The notes under the pieces are model-generated. The model had not been told where the DNA came from. It saw nothing but the letters and a program-made list of their open reading frames with translations, and did no database searches. The translations under genes were made by a program, and so were the position numbers. From positions 6,059,676 to 6,123,675 of the forward strand of contig JAJEKV010000072.1 in NCBI GenBank assembly GCA_021234155.1: DNA of 64,000 nt, written 5' to 3'. Of the stretch, positions 37,118 to 46,397 are shown piece by piece. The DNA comes from Isoetes taiwanensis (taxonomy: Eukaryota > Streptophyta > Lycopodiopsida > Isoetales > Isoetaceae). Position 1 is the stretch's first letter. The number at the start of each line of letters is the position of its first letter.

Positions 37118-37495
37118 TTCACGCCAGGCGTGCTTTCAAGTCAAACCAATTCACGCCAGGCATGCTTTCAAATCAATTGAATTTACGCCAGGCGTGCTTT
37201 CAAATCAAACCAATTCACGCCAGGCATGCTTTCAAATCAAACCAATTCACGCCAGGCATGAATTGTTAAAGCACGTCTGGCGTGAATTGGTTTGATTTAA
37301 AAGCACGTCTGGCGTGGATTGGTTTCATTTAAAAGCACGTCTGGCGTGGATTGGTTTCATTTGAAAGCGCGTCTGGCGTGATTCAACTGATTCGAAAGCA
37401 CGCCTGGCGTGAATTGCATTAGTAGCTTAATTCATTTCACGCCAGGCATGATTTTCTTGTTGATCTTTTCTATTCAAATCGCGCCCGGCGTGTTT
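37118..37495. repeat. Intronic array of 12 CACGCCAGGCGTG palindromes with strand switch
   Basis: Five copies read CACGCCAGGCRTG with a CTTTCAARTCAA spacer; the next five read CACGYCTGGCGTG with the reverse-complement spacer; two more follow. The array therefore consists of small palindromes and is also, as a whole, a large inverted repeat with arms of about 130-150 bases centred near 37265. It nearly fills the intron between 37083 and 37534. Confidence 0.93.
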
Positions 37496-37534
37496 CTATT
37501 CTCTGATACTGATTCAATGTCTGTACTATTGCAG

Positions 37535-40116
37535 TCCATACGTGGAGAAACTGCGCCATGCCCATCAACAGTGGGTGGAATATGGCTGCCCATTACCCAC
37601 CAGACAGGGCGGGTCAAAGTCTGAGGCTTTCAAGCTGCTGGAGCGGACTCTGTCGCAGACAATTATACAGGAGAAGAAGAAAACTGCAAGAAAATCAAAG
37701 AAAAAAGGTGGTGATGACATTGCAGATCCTTCTGAAAGCTCATCTAGCAGGTCAGGTCCAACAGACTCGTATAAGATTGTCTTTTGTAAGAAGGCAGTAT
37801 GGCAAAAGTGGAATGAATTTTGGGACGCTTATGCAGATAGGAAGCTGCCAGATACTGTGGGTAGGGTGCCTCCTGTTGATGTAAGCATCTTTGACTTGAA
37901 TGTGACAGAGATGAGAAAGACTCAGGGGCTAGACGACGTTGAGACCATCTGGGTTTTAGACCAGTGCTTAAAGAAGGAAGTCTTATACAAGAAGAGTGCT
38001 TTCACTAAGGATAGGATGTCCTTCGTTGAGTGCTGCAGCCATGTGAAGGATGTACGTACAATGAAGTCAGCTGTAGGAGCTGAGTTACAAAGGCTATCGG
38101 GGGATGTAGCATTATCTGAAATTGGATTGTTGAACAAATACAAGGTCAGTAATGATGACATCAAGAAGTTTGTATTCTGGTCAAAGGACTTCCTAAAGAA
38201 TTGGAAGGCTAAAAATGCAAAATATAAGGAGACTCTACCCCCTAAGGTACTGGCCGAGTTGAGAAGAAAAGTGGCCCTTGTGAAGAAGATTACTGGAGAA
38301 GAAGGCACTGTCCAGTATTCATGGAATAATATAAGGGCTAAACTTAGCTATTTGGCGATTTTTTAGCACTTTTTCGAAAAAAATTGGCTAAAGTAAATGG
38401 AAAAATTTGGAAAAAAAATAATAATTTTAGCTTAACTTTTTTCGGGACTGCACCAATCCTGGAGCTCTTTAGCCAAACGCTAGAAAGTAAGAGAGTGAAA
38501 TTTTGTATTGTTTAGCTAAACCATAGAAATTTTTAGAATGAATTTCGGGCTAGTTTAGCTAATATCATTCTAGTTTATAAGAAATATATTATTAGTAGTT
38601 TAGTTTCTAGCAGTATAAATTAACTAAAATCATAGATTTTGCTAGTTAGCATTATTTTAGAATGTTTTAAAAAAGAAATGATCAAAATAAGTGGAAACAA
38701 TTGGAAAAAAATATAATAATTTGGCTTAATATTTTTCGTTGACCACGTCATAGAAATTCTTGGGATGATGTTTGGGTTAATTTAGCTAAATGCTAGAAAG
38801 TATGAGAGGAAAAATATGTAGAGTTTAGCTAAACAACAGAAAGTTTTGGGATTAATATAGAGCAAGTTTAGCTAAAGCCATTCTGGCTAATAAGAAATAT
38901 GCGATTAGTAATTTATTCCCTGGCAGTATTCAGTCTCCATTGGGTACAAAGGTCTCTTGCCAGAATCAACTTCTTGCCTTAAAAACATATCACTCTTTGT
39001 GTTGGACAGCAGGCGTGGGAGAGGAGATATGGGCATGAACCAGAAGGACTACAATAGCTTCTTTACCAGTTGTATAGGATTGACAACTGAGAGGTCGTTC
39101 ACTATTGTCATCGTTTGTCCTTCTGGTGAGTCACATCTGCATGCACTATCCGCTGCTCATGATCTGGAGTGCCTCAAAGTTATTAGGGAGGGATGCCTAA
39201 TATATGATGTTAAGGATAATGAGCTGCGAACAGAACGGAAGATGGCACATGTGATCTTTATTATGATAATGCTGTCAGACGAGGAATATGATATTGCTAA
39301 GGCCAAGGGTGACAATAGCAGTGCATGGGAATGTTTTCTTCGAGGTGATCCAGACTTAAGAACTATATTCTATCATACGGATCAGGATAGGATCAGGAAC
39401 AGGATGAGTCAGAAGAGGATGAGTATCGGGACCCCTCCTAACTGGTGAAATCAAGTACGAGCTACAAACTAAGGAGAAGGGCCCCTTAAATAAAAATGGA
39501 TTTCCCTCGTTTATGGCTGCTTACCTGGTCGAGGCATTTGCTCCAATTGACACAACGTGCTTAGAGCTTCATGTTGGAGGTTATATTGCCCGAGAGGCTC
39601 TTATGGTTGTTAGAAAATGTCACTGCCAAAGACTTTCTTGAACCATTCCTCATGCATGTGCTTGCCAAATCTCCTAAAGGACCTTATGGCAACCTGAAAT
39701 CATCAGCAATCAAAAGTCTCGTAGACTTGTCCAATTCAAAAGTGGACGATGGTTCTGGTGAGGGAACTAGTAATGCGCAGCCTGATGCTAAACTGGCTGC
39801 TCAAAGTAATGTGATGAAGGCGAACTTAGGGAATATCCTTGCCTCCCTTGTGGGTGATGCAAGCAACAATAGAGTAGATTCACAGGTCAACAAGGATCTA
39901 ATTGATAGGGCAACCGAAAGTGAAGAGGTCATTGGCAACCCAGGCGACTCTAGTGATTCACAGGTTTGCCAAATCAATACTAAAGTAATGTCAGTTGTGA
40001 AGGACGTAGAGGAACTAATAGAAAATAACAATTCTAACAGTCAGAAGAGCACGAAGATTAAGGGTGGTGAAGGGGAGAATGACGCCGACGACGACAGCGA
40101 AACTGAAGATGATAGG
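37535..40116 (+). pseudogene. Exon 3: methyltransferase-like region, split by an insertion
   Basis: It begins after TATTGCAG and joins exon 2 in phase (PYVEKLRHAHQQW). A Lys-rich linker (KKKTARKSKKKGG) is followed by a long helical region to about 38321. A 602-bp insertion interrupts the codons for VQYS and VSIGYKG. Beyond it come CLKNISLFVLDSRRGRGDM, SFTIVIVC, and near 39560-39620 CLELHVGGYIAREALMVV. The order (LFVLD..., then a hydrophobic strand, then L.L-HVGG-REAL) parallels the class-beta methyltransferase in the gene at 53.1-53.9 kb, but both the catalytic PY motif and the FxGxG-type loop are degenerate. Frameshifts lie near 39440 and 39600. It ends with an acidic tail (GEGENDADDDSETEDD) at a donor. 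Confidence 0.5.
38322..38923. mobile_element. 602-bp insertion with 9-bp target duplication
   Basis: CAGTATTCA is present at 38313-38321 and again at 38924-38932. Removing the insertion and one copy restores the reading frame exactly. The ends are weakly inverted (GGAATAAT against GGGAATAAAT). A 9-bp duplication suits Mutator-like elements; 8 bp (hAT) cannot be excluded. The body is AT-rich and contains about six TTTAGCTAAA-type palindromes, often followed by a CATAGAAATTT-like segment. No GT-AG borders are present, so it is not an obvious intron. Confidence 0.85.
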
Positions 40117-40159
40117 TATGGCCTTGCATACGAAATCGATTTCATTTAGATTAGCTTTA

Positions 40160-40262
40160 AATTAAATCGCGCCAAGCGTACTTTGATTATATTTCGTTGT
40201 CACACTAAATCACGCCGAGCGCGATTTGGTTAAGACTAACTCAAATCACGCTGGCGCGTTTG
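40160..40262. repeat. Three CACGCC-type palindromes in the last intron
   Basis: CGCGCCAAGCGTA, CACGCCGAGCGCG and CACGCTGGCGCG lie in the intron 40117-40314. They belong to the same family as the arrays at 23-24 kb and 37 kb. Confidence 0.85.
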
Positions 40263-40314
40263 TATTGTTTGTGTGATCATATCTTGCTGACCAGATACAT
40301 GTTTGATGTTTCAG

Positions 40315-40953
40315 CTTGCATTGCGTTTCTAAGAAGGTTGTGGTGTTCGACCTAAACGGAGTCCTTTGCAAGACGTTTCTAAAAAATAAAGTGGCTAGAG
40401 ATCAGTTTCATCAGACACCAGTAGAATCAAACACTAAGTGGATCTATCCGCGGCCGCACTTGAAGGAGATGCTAGATGAGGCATTTAGGTTATTTCGAGT
40501 TAGTATTTGGTCATTCATGGAACTAAAGAACATCAAGGATACTTTGGAGGCACTGGGGGAAATGCGTAGACATTGGTTGACCTTTTGGGATCAGAACAAA
40601 TGTGTGAAGTTCACTAATCCCAAGGATCCAACAGGCAAGCCTATATCTTCATCAAACACTTGAGTAACATGATGGACGAACTTGGTATCGAGAATAAGGA
40701 TGATATAATCATAGTGGATGATGATGCTCTCAAATGCTTCTACAATCAAACGCAGGCCCTGAATCCACCATCTTACGATCCAAAAAACTTTGCGATAGAT
40801 GATTTTCTGGTGAAGTTTGTGTCTATTATGAATAATTTGGCTATGGGGATGACGGTGGGTGAAGTGTTAGATTCATACCCAGAACTGGATAGAACGGCTG
40901 ACATGGAACCACACCTTGTTAAATACGTGGAAAAACATGGATTGATCCCTTAA
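40315..40953 (+). pseudogene. Last exon: NLI/FCP1-type HAD phosphatase
   Basis: After TTTCAG the exon joins in phase and reads KKVVVFDLNGVLCK. This is HAD motif I of the FCP1/NLI-interacting phosphatase family with the second Asp changed to Asn. FRVSIWSF (motif II region) and, near 40690-40720, DDIIIVDDDALKC (motif III) follow in order, then NPPSYDP. Family members dephosphorylate protein serines, for example in the RNA polymerase II tail. The D-to-N change at the general acid/base position suggests reduced or lost activity. A two-base duplication near 40640 (ATAT) shifts the frame before KHLSNMMDEL; the protein ends at TAA 40951-40953. Confidence 0.75.
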
Positions 40954-41340
40954 TGTTTTATTGGAATATATGATATTTTTGTGATATTTGTGCGTTGTAT
41001 CGATAATTTCGAGTCTGGAATTGCCTCGCAAATAATGCTATCTGTTATAATCAAACCTAATATTATCATCTAAATGCTCTTCAATTTTGGTCTCATCTAT
41101 CTTAGCAACTTGCTCTTCATTTTTGCATATTTCAATTCGCATCTGAAACGTCACACGTGAATCGCAACCTTATGTTATTTATCAAGTCCAAAAAAAAAGA
41201 TTAAAAAAAACAAAAACCCTCTAGAAGACAACAGCAGGTTGGTGTGATTTTGGAGTTGACATAATCCCAATTTAATTAGATGATGGTTGATCGCCAAAAT
41301 GAGAAAATGTATAGGCATATATGACAATGAAGTCATTTAG

Positions 41341-41560
41341 ATGTTAAGACTAGTCCATAAAGAAGGATGGTATATACAAAAGGTTGTGTTGCTTATGGAT
41401 AGAATGTTCTTTGTTGAATGCCGTAGCTATGTAAAGGGTCGGGGTTTCATAGGGCTTAGGCCATATATAACATGTGCATGGATGGTATTAAGGATTATTT
41501 TGATTCTAAGGTGTATGAAAGACATATTGAAGTCCCCTTTTGTGTGTGTTTTTGGGGGTT
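41341..41560 (+). pseudogene. Diverged duplicate fragment of the ParB/HAD gene
   Basis: The frame reads YIQKVVLLMDRMFFVECRSY, which aligns with LYKKSAFTKDRMSFVECCSH in exon 3 (near 37985-38045), including DRM.FVEC. The nucleotide similarity is old. The LTR starting at 41567 truncates it, so the gene family was multicopy or duplicated before that insertion. Confidence 0.65.
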
Positions 41561-41566
41561 GGGGGG

Positions 41567-43088
41567 TGTGACGCTCCAAAGACGATATATGGTCTCAAGA
41601 CGATACCGTGATCGCACCGCCACGCCGCATTACCGCCATTCCAATCGACGTGTACGCCGACGTGTAGCCAAGCAAGTAGCGCCCTAGGGGGGCAACTTGC
41701 AAGGGTGCGCACACTTATTAATGTGCGCACTTTAGACCATTAATCCTTAAGAGGCATACCAAGGGTCATAGAAACCCTAAACCTAACTGATAGCCTATGT
41801 AAGGCAACCAAACCCTAATTCTTCCCTTTTCGTCCACGAACCTTCCGAGCTCCAGTTCGCGCACCTCAAGAGTCAATTCTGACTCCCAAGAACTGCTCGT
41901 GCACTCTAGCTTGTCAGATTCCCTTTCCGACCGCACCCCCAAGCACTACAGTGATATGGACGCCTTCGGATCAAGAGGAGCAAGCCAGGGACCAGGTATT
42001 TAGTCAATTTAATAGTCTAAACCATATTCCAGTCATCGAACCAATAGGGTTAGCCTATTAAATTGCCCATAGTAGCCAAGAAGATCCCCAGACACCGGCT
42101 CTAACTAAAGAACCTAACTCTATGATATAGATTAGATCTAATTCTTTAATTCTTTTGTGATGTATATGGATGATATATCTCTGTGGACTCATTGTATTGG
42201 AAAGGGGGGTAGAGACCCTAAAGCCTAGTAGTAGATGCTCCTAGCTAGCCTCCTTAGCACACTGTAAATTCGGCCTGTGTACAAGAGCCACACCTGGTTG
42301 TGGGTGAAGGGGCCAGACTGGCTCACAAGGAGGTTCCTGTCCTGACTCATGAGAATGATCCCTCTAGTGTGTAAGGCCTACCGGGGATCCATGTGGACTA
42401 GGTCTAATGGCTTGTCACTGCGTGTGGGCAAGGCATGGGCTCGACACCCGTGGAGTGATGCGTCACTCTCCATTGGGTTCAAGTCGGATAAGGGCAGTGG
42501 CCCTCTAGTCACCTTGAGTCAGCAGGTATATCTCTGGAGGGAGTGATCCTTACCTGCCCCATCGGAACTGGGTAGATGCAACCCAGGAATAGCCCCTTTG
42601 GCTATGCATCCGGCGGGCTACAGTCAGGTCCCAACACTTTTCAACCTACTCTGCAAAGTGTGCACATGAGGGGTGGATGGAGCGGACTACCCAACTGCCA
42701 TGTTCCTTTGCCAGCCAACTCCACTGTTATTGCACTCTGTCTGCTTGACCTCTGGAGACCCAAGCTTGTCAGTCCAACCCTGTGTCCGAGCCCAGGTAGA
42801 ACTTCCTTATGCGATGTACTGATCTTTGTCTATGCAGATTAGGTGGTGAGCCACCCTTCATGGTGGTCATATGTTAATTATGTATGTACTACTGACATGT
42901 ATATTGCGCTTCCGCAGCTAGGTAGGCCCTGAGGGAGACAGGGTAAATGACCCCTTCATTCTTCCCACTGGAACATTCCAAGGTTGCAGTGATACGTGGA
43001 GGGCCCTATATTAGCATGGGGCTGGTATGGGGGATGAACTCCTGTTTGTATACGGTGAGTGGACCGTATATGAGTAGGGGACGTCACA
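41567..43088 (+). mobile_element. 5' LTR of an LTR retrotransposon, 1522 bp
   Basis: It begins TGTGACG and ends CGTCACA, a 7-base terminal inverted repeat with TG...CA ends. TGGTATCAGAGC, the initiator-Met tRNA primer site used by most plant LTR elements, starts 2 bases after it. I do not find a second copy of the LTR in the window, and no gag or pol is visible downstream, so the element is either non-autonomous and longer than seen, or truncated. Confidence 0.8.
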
Positions 43089-43089
43089 C

Positions 43090-43107
43090 TGGTATCAGAG
43101 CTATGTT
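43090..43107 (+). other. Primer binding site (tRNA-iMet type)
   Basis: TGGTATCAGAGCTATGTT matches the standard complement of the 3' end of plant initiator methionine tRNA for the first 12 bases, immediately after the LTR. Confidence 0.88.
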
Positions 43108-43296
43108 CTTGGAGACCAAGAGCAAAGCACTAACCATGCTCCCAGTAGTACTAACTTGATAGGATCCTCAAACCTCGAAAAATGGGAATTTTTTTTTTCT
43201 CTCATTTTTGTAGTAAATGCTAAGCTAGTAACAGTTAAGAGAATTGGAATATAAAGAGATTAAAAATAGTGAGCCAAATCTTTCTAAAGCGAGAAG

Positions 43297-43577
43297 GTCT
43301 CACACGTCGTGCCATGACCAAAACCAAGACTCCAGGTTTTGACCTGGGCGCAAAGTGTGAGACATTGGCCCAAAAACACCTTAAAAGTTGATGAATTTCA
43401 GAAAAATAACATGCTAAATCGAATTTTAAGCTAAAAACTAGCCAGATTGGTATATTATACTCCTAGAAATATGCCTAGAAATCATACAATTTAGCATCAA
43501 AACCCACCATGTCTCACACGTCGCGCCAGAGCAAAAACCAAGAGTCCAGATCTTGCTCTGGGCGCAACGTGCGAGAC
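43297..43577. repeat. Two long hairpins upstream of the H3-like gene
   Basis: Copies at 43297-43363 and 43511-43577 each start GTCTCACACGTCG and end with the complement (CGTGYGAGAC or AGTGTGAGAC), with inner arms such as AGAGCAA against TTGCTCT and CCAAAACC against GGTTTTG. Each folds into one stem of about 28 pairs with a loop of about 10. Two related copies precede the next gene. Confidence 0.9.
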
Positions 43578-43677
43578 CAATGGATTAGAAAAGTCTAAAT
43601 TACGCCCATGTAACAGATTAATAAGTGTCTTGGCTCATCCAAAAGAGTAGTTTGAAATTTGACCTAAAATTGGCCAT

Positions 43678-43687
43678 CTATAAATAG
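43678..43687 (+). promoter_or_regulatory. TATA box of the H3-like gene
   Basis: CTATAAATAG lies 100 bases before the ATG at 43787, followed by GACC and a pyrimidine-rich leader. The same arrangement (CTATAAATAGACC) precedes the ORF at 45725. Confidence 0.7.
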
Positions 43688-43786
43688 ACCTAGACCCCCC
43701 TCATTTCCACGTTTCCTCTTTAGAAATCTGCTCCAGCTCCCTAAGGCGATTTTTGGCGCCGACATCGGATCGACGAGCCGTCAAAC

Positions 43787-45035
43787 ATGGCCAGGACGAA
43801 ACAAACTACTAGAGTTCCTCACGGGGACACAACTCCCAGCGCCCTACTCCAAGAAATGCTTCGGGAGCGCCTTTTTCACAAAGGAGGCCATCCTTCATAG
43901 TGAAGGGACAGAGTCCGAAGAGCACCCCGACAACCCCACCAACCAAGAAGGGGATGAGACAGAGGTCGAAGAGGAAGTACACTCCGATGCGGGGACGGAA
44001 GTCCTCGACAACAAGGAAGGAGACGTGATGCACAAGGTCTTCGAAGAAATGGAGGAGGAAAGGAGACAGAAGGAGGAGCAAGATCGGGTGGCCGAGCAAA
44101 ATGAAGAACAAAGGGAGCCGACGCTCGAGCCAGCCGAAGAAGAAGAACTCGAGGCGTGGATCAAGCGACATGAAGCAAAAGAACGCCGTCGAGAGAAGAA
44201 GAGAGCAGAAAAGAAGAGGAAGAGGGACGAGGAGGAGGCGAAGGCAGCCGAAGAGCTGAAAAAGAAAAAGGGGAAGTTCGTGGAGATAGGCAAGAGGAAA
44301 CTCAAGAAAGCCCCACGAACCAAGGTAGTTATCCAAGAACGGCCAGCAAACAAGCCCCCATCCTCCTCGGATGACTCGGAGGATGAGGATTTTAACCCCC
44401 ATGATAAAGAGGCAGGTCCTTCGAAGGATCCCGTCAATGAACAGGCAGTACCCGACCCGGAGCAGCCCGAGCAGGTGCAGAAGCCCCCACCATACCCGAC
44501 GTGGGATAGAAACAAAGCACCGCGGCCAGCCCGAGAGGCGTATGTGATAGACCCCATCAAGGTCTACGAGAGGAAGATGAGGGAGCACAACGCGTACATG
44601 AAGAAGTGGGAGGATTACAACTCCTATTACCAGCAAAACAGAGTAAGAACTATCGAAGGTGGACATCCGACGAAGAAGCAGACTCTAAGGCCGCCGCCAG
44701 AGAAACCCAAGCCTCCTAGACCACCAGCCAAAAAGAGAGCCGACAGAAAGGAGAGCGAGAGGAAAGCACTGCGGGAAATTAGGCATTTTCAACGCAGCTT
44801 CGGGTTCCTAATCCCCCGTGCACCGTTCGCCCGATTAGTTAGGGAAGTGATGCAGGAGTTTAACACCGGGATGAGAGTAATCGACGAGATGTTGCTGGCG
44901 TTACAGGAAGCGGCCGAGCAAAAGATAGTGCAGCACTTCGAAGATTCTACAGCCTGCACAGTACATGCTAAGCGAGTCACGCTAATGAAGAAAGACATGC
45001 ATCTCGCCAGTTATATTAAGGGAGAACGCCAGTAA
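43787..45035 (+). CDS. Histone H3-fold protein with a long charged insert (one frameshift)
   Basis: The first codons read MARTKQTTR, the H3 tail start with K4 kept but K9 and S10 replaced. The last 89 residues (44766-45032) align without gaps to the H3 fold: ALREIRHFQRS, PFARLVREV, ALQEAAE, HAKRVTLMKKD, and IKGER at the end. K122 is kept; the K56 position is Arg and the K79 position Asn; loop 1 has canonical length, unlike typical CenH3. Between tail and fold lie about 300 residues of acidic then lysine/arginine-rich and proline-rich sequence. The total is about 415 residues against 135 for H3. The tail is in a different frame from the rest, so a one-base shift lies between about 43845 and 43885; alternatively the protein starts later. 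It may be an expressed gene of a mobile unit or a degenerate variant. Confidence 0.8.
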
Positions 45036-45178
45036 AATTTTGTACATGATGAAAATTTTGTTAATATAAAGAGTTTTTGAATAAATGATATGTGTAATCT
45101 TACGTAATTAAGTTGAGTTAACAAGTGCCAGCTTTTGTTTTAGTTAAATCAGACATTTTTACACCAATTTAAGAGGAT

Positions 45179-45408
45179 GTCTCACACGTCGCGCCAGGAG
45201 CAAAACCAAGACTCCAGGTTTTGGGCTAAACACCTCCAAATTGACGAAACAAGGGGTCAATTCTGCCTAACTCGATGAGTCTAGCAGGATTAGACCCTTA
45301 TATCACCCAAATTGGACAAGTTTAACCAAAATAGAGTCGATGTCTCACACATCGCGCCAGGAGCAAAACCAAGACTCCCAGTTTTGATCTGGGCGCAACG
45401 TGTGAGAC
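45179..45408. repeat. Hairpins upstream of the 45725 ORF (one half, one complete)
   Basis: 45179-45224 holds the left half of the GTCTCACACGTCGCGCC hairpin, and 45342-45408 holds a complete copy closing with GGGCGCAACGTGTGAGAC. These are the same family as the hairpins at 43.3-43.6 kb. Confidence 0.9.
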
Positions 45409-45602
45409 CTCCTAGCATTTTCTCCACCATGCCATATGCAATTGACCTCCAGTCTGTTGCAATAGGTTCATTAGCCAGTCCTAACATGCTCAAACCCCAA
45501 AAGTAGCCTTCAAATCCCCATTTGGACCTCCTAATAGGTTAGAATTGCCCAACCCTCATAAAATTCTAAGCCACCCAAAAATTAGGGTTTTTTTTTCCTT
45601 GT

Positions 45603-45612
45603 CTATAAATAG
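45603..45612 (+). promoter_or_regulatory. TATA box of the 45725 ORF
   Basis: CTATAAATAG followed by ACCCCC lies 122 bases before the ATG at 45725, in the same arrangement as at 43678. Confidence 0.65.
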
Positions 45613-45724
45613 ACCCCCATTTCTCACTTGACACCCTACAAGTCTGCTCTCGACCCTTTAGGTGATTTTCTAGCTCCCAGAGGCGCTTCTACATCCGTTT
45701 GTTAGTTCCATCTTCCCTAGAGCA

Positions 45725-46045
45725 ATGGCAACTGCTGACTTCAGGCGATGGTACAGCGCCAGTGCCCATGCAGCTGAGACCAATGTCAATGCCATCTTTC
45801 AACTTTTCCAGAAAGAGATTGATGTCCAAGCAACTCTGCATGCAACGCCAGCATATAGGCAAGTGTTAACTGAGTTCCAAGCTAGGGTAGGACGGTCCCT
45901 AGTGCAACTTCCCCCGTAGACATGCTATTTTGTTCCCCGCCCATCCCTTCAAGCAGCCTTGGGTGATGTCCCGAACATTGCCAAGTACTTGACCAACAAG
46001 GCACAGAGGTTACCAGATTACATGGTCAACAAGATTGCGTATTAA
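45725..46045 (+). pseudogene. Small gene of unknown family, broken
   Basis: ATG 45725 opens 64 codons (MATADFRRWYSASAHAAE start) to a stop at 45917. An adjacent frame continues with LGDVPNIAKYLTNKAQRLPD to TAA at 46043-46045. No domain is recognised. The shared hairpins and TATA architecture make it a sister transcription unit of the H3-like gene. Confidence 0.5.
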
Positions 46046-46049
46046 ACGG

Positions 46050-46397
46050 GAGCAAATCATCGAAACAAGAGCGAAAGGAATATTCCTCAAAGATTCCCCT
46101 TTTTTTTTACAAAAAGGGGGTAAAACTAGGTTAAAAAAAAAAGATGCATGAAATTCTATTTTGACCCCCCCCAAAATGACTAATTTTTTTGTGCAACCAA
46201 AGAATTGACATTTTTAAAGTGTCACTTTTCTTAGCAAATAGAATGTTCTTGAAGTATATTTTACTTAGAGAATCTCTAATTTCGAGAGGATAAAATATTT
46301 AACAAAAAAATTGAAGTAAGTCCGAATCGAACCTGTAGTATTCTCAAAATTTGAAGATAGAATCTTCATATTCACATGCAAAATTTACAATCTTTTT
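46050..46397. other. AT-rich stretch with poly(T)/poly(A) and a short hairpin
   Basis: CCCCTTTTTTTTT pairs with AAAAAGGGGG near 46096-46120. No coding sequence. The left border of the unit at 46.4-54.4 kb should lie here, but I could not define a terminal repeat. Confidence 0.4.

Noticed and set aside
38322-38923. Introner-type intron gain
   Set aside because: The target duplication fits an insertion, but no GT-AG borders lie at its ends, so splicing would not restore the frame.
43809-44666. 285-codon minus-strand frame
   Set aside because: It is the antisense of the charged, repeat-like insert of the H3-fold gene. Its Ser/Leu-rich composition follows from that.
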